In this document: positions 47,610-59,700 of the stretch, piece after piece | How the letters are laid out: every line of letters starts with the position of its first letter | Position numbering within the stretch: the stretch's first letter is position 1 | DNA from: Erythroxylum novogranatense | Lineage: Eukaryota > Streptophyta > Magnoliopsida > Malpighiales > Erythroxylaceae | Assembly (NCBI GenBank): GCA_029891385.1 | Contig: CM057230.1 | Coordinates: 18,923,372-18,987,371, forward strand | Direction: 5' to 3' | Length of the DNA: 64,000 bases | Notes under the pieces: model-generated | What the model was told of the DNA's origin: nothing | Database searches by the model: none | Seen by the model: the letters and a program-made list of their open reading frames with translations, nothing else | Position numbers and translations under genes: made by a program

Positions 47610-49021
47610 GATTCTGAACAAGCCTTGATGTAAAACCCTTCTACTTGGGGAAATATTATGCCGGAATTCCTGGTTTTTTCAGGCCAAAGAACTCCAGGGA
47701 TTAATTCCAAAAGACCACATAAGGGAATGTTTCGATTTCACTTTAGCTCTCAAATAAATAGAAAGTAGAGTAAGAGTTGAATTTCCCATCATAAGGATGA
47801 GTTTCAAATAAAGGATTAGAAGGCATAAAACAAATAGGCAAATGGAAACTAAGCTTCTGAAACCTAAACTGATGTGTTAGTGTAATTTCTAAAACCATTC
47901 CAGGCTTATGAGAGAGATAATAGAGAAAGAGAACATTTTGTATACCTTAGTCTCTCCTCTTCAATTCCTTGTAGAATTGGAGCTAGAGTAAGAAGAGGCA
48001 AATCATTCTATAAGAAGATCACAACAACCTTATAATGTGAATGCCATGCATATTGGAATATACTATATATAAAGCTCAAAAGGATGTCAAAGAGAGATGA
48101 TCTTGACCAAGTGTTAGGTTTGATCCATGGTTGAGGTTAAACGATATATCAACTTCTATGGTGCATATTACATCATGGGATTATACACTTCCAAGAGAAT
48201 AGTGGTATAGCATGTAATTTTTCTCTATGCAAGAAGTTTTCCATTGTTGTCATACATTGAAAGCTTGGACAAAAGTGTTGTGTGACTCTTAACAACTCTC
48301 TCTGCGTTTGATCTGTCAAGTTACCTGAGCTTTCCCATTTTTGGAATGCTTTAACATTGGTTAGAAAACTGAGGTTCCCACGAAAAGAAGCCAAATAAGA
48401 TGGGGTTGGGTAAGAAAACCCACAAGAACTATTAGGACACGACAAAGAGTTACAATCTCTCAGAAAAAACTCTGAATGCATTTATGGTTCATGGTGTTGA
48501 TCATGAACCAAAAAGCATCATTGCGAACTTTGGGAAACTAGTTAGACTGCGTAAAGTGAAACTGATAATGCACTTGAATGAGTTGTAAGCTTATTAATAT
48601 CACTGGTTAAATCATCACTAATATTCCTTTCCAATAATTCATTTCATACCTCCATATCAGTTCATCTTCCCAAGTTCCTTTTGTCCTTTACCAAAACCTG
48701 CAAAATTAGCAATTGAAAGAGTTCCAAGGATAGAGTTCACTCTTGCCAGAAGCTATGAGGCTTCTATTGGGAGGGATGTTTATTTTACTCCTTTATTTCT
48801 GATTCTACAGAACTTGCTATACTTTTTATTATGGTTTCGACACCAATTAATTTCTATATATATATAACAAATTTTAGTTTTATTATTATTATTGATATGT
48901 TACAATTTTATTAATAACGATGGTTAAGTATTAATCAAATTTAAAGATATATTGATTTTATAAATAAAAATTTAATTTATTCTTATAATATTTATATAAA
49001 AAATTAAAATATATTTCTTAA
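47610..49021. other. Upstream region of TT16
   Basis: No second gene is seen. This 1.4 kb holds the 5' UTR and promoter of the minus-strand MADS gene, bounded upstream by a copia LTR. A 102-aa minus-strand frame at 48173-48481 has no domain and is not supported. The stretch 48850-49020 is very AT-rich. Confidence 0.5.
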
Positions 49022-49165
49022 TGTTAGAGATTATGATTTTGTGATTTAACTCTTTAGGGTATTATAATTATAACTTACCTTATATGAATAAGATAATCCA
49101 GTATACAAAGGGGGTGAGAGAGGTTGACTTCAATAAGCTCTTCCTGTCCTTTTTCTTAATTCACA
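49022..49165 (+). repeat. 5' LTR of the old copia
   Basis: It starts TGTTAGAGATTATGA and ends TTAATTCACA. It shares AATAAGATAATCCAGTATA-type sequence with the right LTR. Confidence 0.7.
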
Positions 49166-49662
49166 TATCCTCTTATCTTTTTTTTTTTTAATTTATATCA
49201 TGGTATCAAAGTAAGTTTTCTAATCCTATCTCTAATTCCTTTTTCCTTCATTCTGTTATACAACTGATAACCCATACTTAAACCTTTATCATAAAAATAA
49301 AACTAGCCTTAACAATCTAATATCCTAAAGAAAACTCAGCCATCGATCACCAAGTCAGAGGAAGAGAGCCATCGACGAGTGTCCCACGCACCACCGTCAG
49401 CCGCTGTTCAACTGACACTTGTAGCCCATTCGCCTCCTTTTGGTGAAGTTCTGTTGACCTTGTTGTCATGGAATGAGTCACAACAATTATGGAAGCCTAT
49501 TGTTTATGTGTTTTTTTTTCTTTTGATTGCTGGAAACCAGATTTGTGTGTTTAACCATTGTTGGTGATGTGTTTTTCTGTCTTTAATTACTGGAAACTAG
49601 GTTTATATGTGTAATCATCGTTGGTGGTTTTGTCATACTCGTATTTGTATCTTATGATGGTT

Positions 49663-49923
49663 GCCCTTAAGAGGTGTGGCTCGATGGTTGAGAACGGGGC
49701 TTGATTTTGGTTAGGTCCCAAGTTCGATTTCGCTAAATTTCTCTTCAGAAGTAAATTTCTGAGGCAATGAGGTTTTACCTGTAGATGGAGAACTAGTTGG
49801 CCCTCAACGATGATGAGGTCTGGCGCTTGGCTTTTTGCTCAGGGGTGGTGTCTGGGTTAGCCTCAGAGAGAGGTGTACCGCTTACCGCCTACGGAATTTT
49901 CTCGAATCCAAAAAAAAAAAAAA
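49663..49923 (+). mobile_element. tRNA-derived SINE with 14-bp target duplication
   Basis: A 261-bp unit ends in an A-tract (49910-49923) and is flanked by the exact direct repeat ATCTTATGATGGTT (49649-49662 and 49924-49937). A polymerase III box A-like TGGCTCGATGG (49677-49687) and box B-like AGTTCGATTTC (49721-49731) lie at tRNA-like spacing near the 5' end. It sits inside the leader of the old copia, so it arrived later. Confidence 0.85.
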
Positions 49924-50079
49924 ATCTTATGATGGTTATGTCATATTTGTTGTCCCTCTTTCGTTGTTGTATAGTTGTTAATATTTGAAATTCAAATTTT
50001 TGCACTGCTATTCTTACACCTGATTCTCAACATCTTTCTATATCAGTTACATGATGAGTGATTTAAGAGCTGAAAGTAT

Positions 50080-53000
50080 TGAGGGATAATCACCAATTAT
50101 AGTTCAACAAATCACAAATTGAAAATTGAGTGGAACAAATTATGTTGCTTAAGAAAAGGTGGTCATTGTATATCTCAAGGGCTTTGGAAGGTATGAACAT
50201 CTCATAGATCTAGCACCTGATATTAAGTTGACAGGTTATAAGAAGTAGGAACAAATGACAATCAAATAATGGCAAACCTTTGAAACACCATGGAGTCAAA
50301 TATTGCTGACATTTGTTCAACATAGTAAAGTCCGCAAAGGAGTTATAGAAGTATGTGAGACTTTTGTTTTCCAATAATTGTATATATGATTTATCTGTAA
50401 AATTGTTCAAGTGTGAGAAGAGAGTTAAGAATCTTACTGAGTCTTGAACCATACAGAGTCTTTTCCAGAAATAAATAATCTATTTGCAGAATTTTTAATA
50501 TACTACTTGATAACAACAAATAAGGATCAACTGCTAGAAAGAGGAGTTATTTGTGCTGAAATACTCGACTAGCTTAAGACTAAAATATGAACCAATTCAA
50601 GCCTAGATACTCGGTGGCACTGAACTTTCATCACTTACTGAGACACATTCATGAGTGTCTCAATCCTTGAAATGATAATACAAGAAAGTGGTGATAAGTC
50701 TGCTCTAACTATTCACAATAGTAGAAATAGAGGTTGAATTAACCGAATTGGTTGTGGTGATCGTGGAGGAAAAGGCATAAGACACCAAAGGAAATGTAAC
50801 CATTATGGCAAGGATGGGCATGTTTGGGGCTATTGTTGGGATTTACAACCATAGTTGTACCCATAGTCATTTCAATCTGCTAATATTATGGAGGCTTCTA
50901 ATGATTCTTTCTTAATAAATAGAAATAAGTTGGTTTTCGAAGAAAATGCGCAACTTTTCTCCAGTATCAAACAATCAAACAAGCAATTACACCAATTGTG
51001 TCGTTTGCTCACCTAGGTAATCATATAACTTGTATATCGTCTTCTTTTAAACCTTGGGTTATAGATTTAGGAGCTAATAATCATATTAAAGGTAACCTAA
51101 AATTTTTTGATTAAATTACCATGTATTAGACTTCCACCAACTTATTGTTGCTAATGATTCCAATACTAATATAAGTGGGGTTGACATTGCATTACCTTCT
51201 CCTTTAATGATGTTACCAGCAACACCATATATTCCAAAATTTTTATTCAACTTAATGTCTTTTAGTAAACTAAATTATTGAATTGCTATATCTCTTGTTT
51301 CCTCATTTTGTTGTTATCCATGATTTGAAGACAAAGAAGATGATTGGAGGAGGGCATGAATTTAGAGATCTCTATTATTCTGACAATCATTCAACTTGCT
51401 CAGTTGTAGCCTCACCTCTCCAAATCTACAGTCACCTTGGTCATCCATCCATCCAAAAAATTTTAAAAATTGATTCTCAATTTGAATTCAAATCTTCATT
51501 TAGATTATGAGTCTTGTCAACTTGGGAAATATCATTGTATTGCTTTTTCGTCCAGGGTTCATAATCAAGTCGCAAGCCATGTTGCGTTAATTCATTCTGA
51601 TATTTGGGGTCCATCTCATGTAACCTCAAAATTTGGTTTTCGTTACTTTATTTTTTTTATGATTGGTCTAGAATGTCTTGGTTATATCTACTAAAAATTT
51701 TCCAAATTGTTTTCTATTTTTCAATTCCTTTGCTCTAAAATCAAAACTCAATTTGGTTGTTCAGTTCGTATCTTCAGTAGTGACAATGCCAAAGATTATT
51801 CTTCTAATCTTCTTGTTCTCACACACCACAAAAAAAAGGTGTTGCTGAAAGAAAAATTGGGCATGTCATAGAAATTGCTTGAACCTTACTAATTGAGATG
51901 AAGGTTCTTAAGGAATTTTTGAGTGATGTCCTCACTGTGGGCTACCTTATTAACATAAAGATATCCATTACTCTCAAAGATCAAATGGTTTATATTTTTA
52001 TGTTCCCTAATAACTCTTTATTTCCTCTTCAGCCTCGTATCTTTGGATGTGTTTGTTTTATCCACCAAATCTAGCCAAAAGTTAACAAATTGTCTCCACG
52101 AGCCATCAAATGTATCTTCCTCAGTTACTCGAGATCACAAAAAAAATTATTGTTGTTACAACCTCTCACTTAAAAGATTCTTTGTGTGTGCAGAAGTGAC
52201 CTTCTAAGAGAACACTGCATACTTTTTATGAGAATCAAGATGCCAAAAACTTCCATTATTATTTACTCTCACTTATTGACAACTTCTTGGATAATTCTCC
52301 TAAAATTTTAGACAATTCTCCTAAAAATTTTAATCCTTCTTATCTTCATAATTAGTTGTCTGGAGCAATTTTATAGGTTTATTCTCGACGACCTCGTTAG
52401 ATGGCCATCTGGATAAGCCCTCTCCTCCAACGCCTAATTTATCTCCAGATTTGAAAAACAGTGACTTAGATTGACCTATTGCTTTACAGAAAGGTAAACT
52501 AGTTTGTATGAATCATCTGATTTTCAATTTTGTTTCTTATAATCATGTGTCCATCTCCTTTTGTTCTTTTTTATCAAGTCTAGATTATATGTTTATACCT
52601 AAAAGTAAAATAGAGACTATAAAGAACCTTGGGTGGAAGCAAGCTATGCAAGAGGAAATAGATACTTTATGGTTAAATGACACCTAAAGCTTGTTACTCC
52701 TCCTCCCGATGCCTCAATTGTTGGTTGTCGATGAGTGTATACTATTAAGACACTTACTGATAGATCTATCGAATGACTCAGGGCTCTTTTTGTTGCTCAA
52801 AGATATACACAAGTCTAGGGTATTGATTATTCTAAAACTTTTTCTCTTGCGACAAAATTGGCATCAATCCATATTTTTATCTCCTTAGCCGCAACTTATT
52901 CTTAGCCTCTTTATCAACTTGACATCAAAAACTCATTCCTTTATGGTGATCCAGAAGAAATAATTTCTATGGAGCAATTTCTAAGGTTTGTTGCCCAAGG

Positions 53001-54140
53001 GGAGTCTGAAAAAATGTGTCTATTGAAGAAATCTTTACATGGTTTAAAACAGTCCCCTAATTAAACGATTTAATTTAATTGTGAAAAAACTTGATCTGAA
53101 GTAGTGTGGAGTAGACCATTTGATGTTTTATCAACACATAAGATTTGGTAAAAATCTATTGATCGTATATGTTTATGAAATTGTTGTTACTAGTGATGAT
53201 CGAAATGGAATTCACATATTGAAAGAATTCCTGTAACAACAATTTCAAACAAAATATCTTGGTCTTGTAAAGTATTTTTCGGAATTGAAGTTGCAAGATC
53301 TAAAGGTGATATTTGTCTCTCTCAATGCAAGTATTTTTTGTGATCTCGTAGAAGAAGTTGACTAATTAGGATGTAAACCGGTAGATTCTCCAATAGATCC
53401 CAACATTAACTTGATAAAAAAAAATCAAGGAGAACTCTTGAAATATCCAGGAAATTGTAAGAGACTAGTTGAAAATTTTAACTATCTTGCAGTTACTAGG
53501 CTTGACATTTCATTTAGTACAAGTGTGGCAAGTCAATTTATGCAATCCCCTCAAACCAGTCATTGGAATGCAACTATTCGAATCTAGAAATACCTCAAAT
53601 GCAATCCTAGAAAAAGACTCTTATGTAAAAACCATAAGCATTGTTCAGTTCAAGCCTATAGTGATGTTGATCGGGTTGGTTCTAAAATTGATAGGTGATC
53701 TACTATAGGGTATTGTGAATTTGTTGATGGTAATATAATTTCATGAAAAAGCAAGAAACAAATAGTAGTTTCTTGTTCAAATGCAGAATTAGAAAATAGA
53801 TTCCTGATATATACAACTCAAAAACTTGTCTAGCATATGTTACAAGAACTTGGGTTTCAGCTAACACAACCTATGGAGCTAATTTGTAATAATCAAGCAA
53901 AAGCTAATTTGTGATAATCAAGCAACCATTTACATTGCTTCTAATCTAGTTTTCCAAAAAAGGACAAAGTATATTGAGGTAAACTATCACTTTTTGGGAT
54001 ATAGAAGGCGTCAAAAAATGTTATAAAAACTTCTCATGTAAAGTTTGAGGACCAATTAGCTTATCTATTTACCAAGTATTTGGTTGAAAGTCGTGTAACA
54101 AAACTATGTAATAAGATTGTAGCGTATGATATATTTGCTC
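50080..54140 (+). pseudogene. Degenerate copia gag-pol
   Basis: Recognisable pieces in different frames: a gag knuckle at about 50794-50836 whose second Cys is now Tyr (C-N-H-Y-G-K-D-G-H-V-W-G-Y-C); a protease site WVIDLGANNHI near 51059; integrase with GHPSIQKIL, LIHSDIWGPSHV and GVAERKIGHVIE (51430-51880); an RT active-site remnant VYEIVVTSDD near 53170; and RNase H traces at 53640-54080. Dozens of stops and frame changes are present. Confidence 0.8.
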
Positions 54141-54154
54141 CAATTTGAGAGAGA

Positions 54155-54329
54155 TAGTTAAAGATTATGATTTGATTAAGTATCTTTAGGGATTATGATT
54201 TTGATTTGATTGAGTATCTTTAAGAATTATAATTGTGACTTACATTATATAAATGAGATAATCTAGTATATAAAGGAAGTAAGAGCTACTGATTTCACGT
54301 AGCTCTTCCCAACCTTTTCTTGATTCACA
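54155..54329 (+). repeat. 3' LTR of the old copia
   Basis: It starts near TAGTTAAAGATTATGA and ends TTGATTCACA. A GATTATGATT...GAGTATCTTTA segment is present twice, so it is about 30 bp longer than the left LTR. Confidence 0.65.
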
Positions 54330-56741
54330 TTACTTGGATAATTATTAAAATTTTAAAATTATTTAAAATAAAATATATCAAATTATTAAATTATATCAGT
54401 CATAATTTTATTAATATTCAAAACTTTAATTAATCATAAATCATATTTTAAAATTAATTTATTTTTATTAAATTTAAAGTAACTAAACATATCTAAATTT
54501 TATTGTGTTCTGATGTCAAGTCATGAGATTTATTAACTTATTAACATTTCTCTATGTTTCCTTGTCGTAACAAGGAATTTGATTCCAAGACAGCCGACAA
54601 GCTAACAATTGGCTAGAAAGCTCCATTACTCAGTTATGGCGACAATGGAGGAAGTTGGCGTCTTGTATAGTGTTGGCGTCTTGTATAGTGTTCTCATCAG
54701 TTTATATATGTTTCCTATATGTAATATGTATACATTTCAGGTAAGAAAAAAGTATGATTCAAGTTTAATTATATAAACATAAAATCACTCCAATTCTTCT
54801 GCAACGCTCTAATTGCACTTTGAGGCATTAAAGAAAAAGGGTACAAGAAGGTATTAACATGAGTAAAGACACGAATCTATTCGTCTTCTAAGACACAGAA
54901 ATAAATGGTACTCTTCAAGTTTTAGCATTATTATGGAAACAATGTAAGGTTTAGTTATTTGAACTACTTAATTATCGCCTGATAGATGCTTTTAACCGAA
55001 GTTTTCAGCTTCATTGAGGCTGTAATTTGTATAATATGTATCTTGACCTCCACTGATTAACCAAATACTGACAACTTGTGTCCAGTTGGATCTCACAAAC
55101 TCTGAACATAAGCAAGTTTTATGGAAGCTAGGTAGAGATTCCGTGTCCTTAGCCATGAATGTTTCTAATAAGTTTAAATTGAGCCACCAAGGGTTTAGAT
55201 TTCCATTTTGAACATTACTTTGTTAGTTAAAGTCTGAATTAAGAGTAGAAATTGTTATTTGAACATACGATCTTCAGTTCCTGTCAATCAGCAACTATAC
55301 TAATGATCAGAGGATCATATCAGTCCATGAGCAGTAATTTAAGTTACTATCTGCACCAAAATAATGTAACAGAAGTTACAATGTACCACCACCAAAATTT
55401 GCTAAAACTTGTTCAAGCAATCTGGCATATCCATCAAGAAGATCAAATCCAGAGGGTTGCTACCAAGCTAGAAAGGGTAAGCCCCAAAAACATTAAACTC
55501 TATTCTTCTTCCTTATCAGCTGGATTGAAAATAGAGATCGTTTTGGTCCCCTTCACTTAACGTAGAACATTTTAAGAAAACCAGAAGTTGCAGTGTAGTC
55601 AGAGTTCTCTTTCTTTCTATTTCTTGTGGGCAACCAGAAAATGGTCAGACATCACATGTCATCAATCCTAGACAAGGAAGGCTACTCCAATGGTCCCCTC
55701 CTCTTTTAAGTTTTTGTCTTGAATTCAATAGCTACAGACCCTCTTACTCTGGCCCTCTCTATTCGTGCTTTTCCTTAATTTTCTGTCTCTCTCGAAATGA
55801 TTACATTTAAAACTAACATTTCATCATGTTATGCAACCAAAAAAAAAAAAAAACTATAAAGGGCTTGGAAGAAATATTGTGGAATATATCTCATGAAGAC
55901 TATATCACCAACTCACCATTGAAAAAGACCAGTGCAGAGAAGAAAAGAACATGGGCACTTGCCACAAATGGAAACTTTGAATGGAAGTGGTTTCACGTCC
56001 ACTTCATGGTTTATATGACCTCAGATTCACATGGAGTTTTCGGTACTGATGATATACTAAACACAGAAGACCATTGCTACCAATTAAGGGTAGCTAACCA
56101 GGGCTTGTAGTTGTATTTTGTTATATAAATATTAACAATAATAAGTAACTTAAATATGCATCTTAAGCATTTAATGCAATTGAAAAAAACAAACCCAAAA
56201 TGAAAGTCATCTTCATAACCTGAGATTTAAAAATAGGATCCTAATACCCAAATTCGCCATTCCAATTCAAAAGATAACCCAGCCAAGAGTACTCTCTTAA
56301 AGTCATAAACGTTTATTATATGAACATTAATGGTAGTAAATAATCTGCATACTTCATAAGAACATTACTGGTTGCAACTGAGAAACTCTTCCTGCAGAGA
56401 AGTGTTGCAACTAACCAAAACACCAATTCCAGGTTAGGTTGAGAAGATTAAGGTTGACGTATGGATTATCATAAAAATGGTGGATGGACTAAACATTTAA
56501 CCCGTTACAACAAAATATAATATACACGAGATGCATATGCATCTGCTACACTGGAAATGGTTAGAAGAACATTGTCCATTGTTCTGTCTTCCATTTCCTT
56601 CAAACATTTCAAACAAAAAGCCTCATGTAGTAGTTGCCATGTAAAACAGGAAACTTGTATAATTCAAGCTATTACAGAGGGCAAACTTTGACAGGAGGAT
56701 TGGGTTGGGATATGAATAACCATAACACAGGCAGACCTTCT
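54330..56741. other. Intergenic DNA between old copia and JmjC gene
   Basis: No supported gene is seen. The stretch at 54340-54500 is AT-rich. Short frames at 55252-55560 and 55826-56110 have no recognisable domain; the second follows an A-run at 55838-55853 that could be the poly(A) end of a retro-insertion. The last few hundred bases before 56742 probably hold the 3' UTR of the minus-strand JmjC gene. Confidence 0.45.
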
Positions 56742-59700
56742 CTAGGAGCTTTTACGCTTCCTTCTCTTTCTAGTTTTCTTCTCATCCACCTCTTTTGTCT
56801 TCTCATCCACCTCTTTTGTCTTTGACCTGAAATATGATGAACAGTCAGTTGATAAGCTGTAGCCATATGTGTCAGGTAGTTTCTTGTCTATTTTATTGCA
56901 AAGCCTACATTGTTCATGGGAAATTTACTTGATACAAAATCCTACTATTGAATTCCAGCACCTTTCTGTGCCTTCTAGTCATTTTCTCAATCTCTATCTC
57001 TGACAATACTACTAATGGAGGGCAAAGACCGAACAAAAATCAAGAAAATGAGAGCTGGATGGAAAGTAAATGCATGAGAATTGACTCCCTAGGGAAAAAC
57101 AAAGTTCTGCTCCTTTGTACTTTTCACAATCACTAATAATCACCATGACAAACGGCAATGCTCCCATAATTTCAGAACAAATATCTTTTGCGGCCAGATG
57201 GTGACAAGTCAAAAGTAGAGTAACTGCATAGATACAGAAGTAACAAAAACAAAATCATGAACAGATGTTCGGTGACTCACTTTTCTTTAGGCTGGAAAGC
57301 CTCTACAGCCCGTTGCACAGCATACAGGAGCATTTTCCTCACCTGTAAAGTATCCATCCAGATTGGAACATGTCAATTTATAATCATCACAAGGAACTTC
57401 AACATATGTAGTAAAGAATGTGGCAGTCCAAATTGATGACAGGTGAATAAACTTTGTAAGCTACTTCAGTTCAACCAATTTGTTTTACTTAAATAAGTTT
57501 AGTACACAAAGTTGCTCCTTTTGGATTTCATTTGTTAACAGTTACTCCTTATGAAATTTAAGGAACCATAAATTTATTTGTTTGTGCATCAACCCATTAT
57601 AATAATTTACAAAAGGAGGTAGAGGTACTTCAATCTCTAATTCAAACCCCCCTCTCACACGACCACCACCAAAAACAAAAAGAATCGTGTGAAAATCTAA
57701 AGTTCAGAGCTGTTCTACATCACGTCCTGTAGAATAAAATGATCGATCAACTTAAAGCATAGCGAAAACATTGGCAACCAACAAAACCTAACCATCTTTC
57801 CAAATTTGGAGCCCAATCCAACAGAGATGACCAAGAAAACAAAGAAATTAACAAACTTAAACGTTTAGCTCCATTATACTTTAAAGTTCAATTCCCGCAA
57901 AATCGTGCAAGAAAAGATCAACATAAAACATGGTGATATCACCACAAACTAAACAGTAAAAGCAAATCATCTCTCCAAATCCAACTTATCTAACAGCATA
58001 TTCGCCTATGAGCCAGGGAAATCAAGAAAGAAAGAAATTATTAACAATATAAAAATTAGGCCCCAATTTACTTTTAAGTTTATGTCCCAATATATCAAAG
58101 GCAAAAATGCATCCAAGTCCAAAAGTAACCACCATAAAATATATAAAATAAAACTACGAGAAGCCTACCTCCAACTTGTCCTCCTTAGCTCGGTGATTAC
58201 GTGGGAGTAGACGAAACTCCTCTGTCAAGCGAATACACTCACCAACATTTTCAGGCGAAACAAAGTCTAACGCTACCTTTATACATGACTGCAACAAAAA
58301 TATCAATTGATTTTTTGATATTAGTGATGGATATAAAGTCCAGAACAAATCTGAAAGGATACAATCTTTATTGGCACAAGAATGGAGTTCACTTTATGAT
58401 TTGCAAGCTGAAGACTACAGAAAGCATTTGCTTGCAAAATGTAGCATATCTTAACAGTTATGATATCATCCCTTTGAGGGGAACTCAGATTAAGATACCC
58501 AACTTATTTCAACACTCCCGGAGCATCCACAGGACAATAATTTTAAGGATAAAGAAGTAATACGAGGAAATGTAATACAAGGAAATTTTCAATTAAACAT
58601 ATCAGCATCATTTACACAACTGTCCTAGACATGTTTTTCAGCCTGCCCATAAGTCATATGTACGACTGTTGGAACACATAAATAGAGCCTGCTAAGCATG
58701 GAAGCAGCAAAGATAACTGATTAATTCACAACCTCTGACATCACAAAAATAAACATCTCCAACTGCAAGAGAGATGAGCATCATGTAGAAAGATTAGTTG
58801 ATGTTAAATATCCTCTGAATAATTAAAAAATATAATTGATTAAATTTATACGATAATCATCTTTGGAGACATTATTATGTATTACGTATGCACTTAACAC
58901 AACTTTTAACACATAACAAACATTGGAGCAAAGTTTGGCAACAGATGGCAATTACATCTTGCAGAACTTCAAGCTAGAGATGACAAGTCAAAACTGAATA
59001 AATTCCTAACTCAAATCAACAGCTTTGACAAACTTCTTGGACAAATGAACTTTTTTCTATTATAATTTCTCATAAAGCTGAGGTTGACTTGAATAGCAAC
59101 ACATATATAGCAATATTGCTTGGTGTTTGACACTCTTGAATTTAAGGGTCGTACAAAATAAATCTTGTTCTATTATCACATCCATAGTTAGAACATACAT
59201 CCTAGTCAAAATTTCTAGTTCTGAATCAAGGTCACGGAAGTCATGGGAGTGACAAGAATCAAGCAAATTAATTATTAAAAAAATTCCAATGCAATAGTAA
59301 CTTACCTTCAAATTTCTCACTTGATGAGGACAGCCTGCAGGAATGAACACAGCATCTCCAAGTTTTTGAATGAAGGTCCAAGGTTCAATTCCTGCATACA
59401 ACCATGAATAACCTCAATATAATAATAACTAATAAATATAAAAAGTAACTAGAACTTATCTATAAACGTGAAAACTAACCATATTCCTCTTTCAGCTTTC
59501 TCTTATGCTCTTCAGTCAAATAAAATGTTTGATCATGTATTGGATCAACAACCTACACCCAGAATAGGCAATTCAATTAGAAAGACATCTAGTGTGACAG
59601 TAAGGGAAGGCAATGGGCCAGCCCAAACTGAGCCCTTGATGCCCACTGGGGTTGCACCAAAATGGTGTCGTTTTGGTGTAAATGACCAAAATAACACCAT

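Larger units (their letters stand above)
49022..54329 (+). mobile_element. Old degenerate Ty1/copia element
   Basis: Left LTR at 49022-49165 and right LTR at about 54155-54329 share a run from GATTATGATTTTG to TTCTT[A/G]ATTCACA but differ by many changes, and the right one has an extra internal duplication. A PBS-like TGGTATCAAAGT lies at 49201-49212. Copia domains in order gag, protease, integrase, RT and RNase H follow in scattered frames. A SINE lies inside the leader. No clear target duplication remains. This is an old insertion lying between the TT16 promoter side and the JmjC gene. Confidence 0.8.

Noticed and set aside
48173..48481. 102-aa minus-strand frame upstream of TT16
   Set aside because: No recognisable domain, no splice partners in phase with TT16, and it lies in the presumed promoter.
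49321..49640. Possible host exon with short frames before the SINE
   Set aside because: It lies between the PBS and gag of the old copia and shows a rough tandem repeat of TACTGGAAACTAGG-like units, so it is leader sequence.
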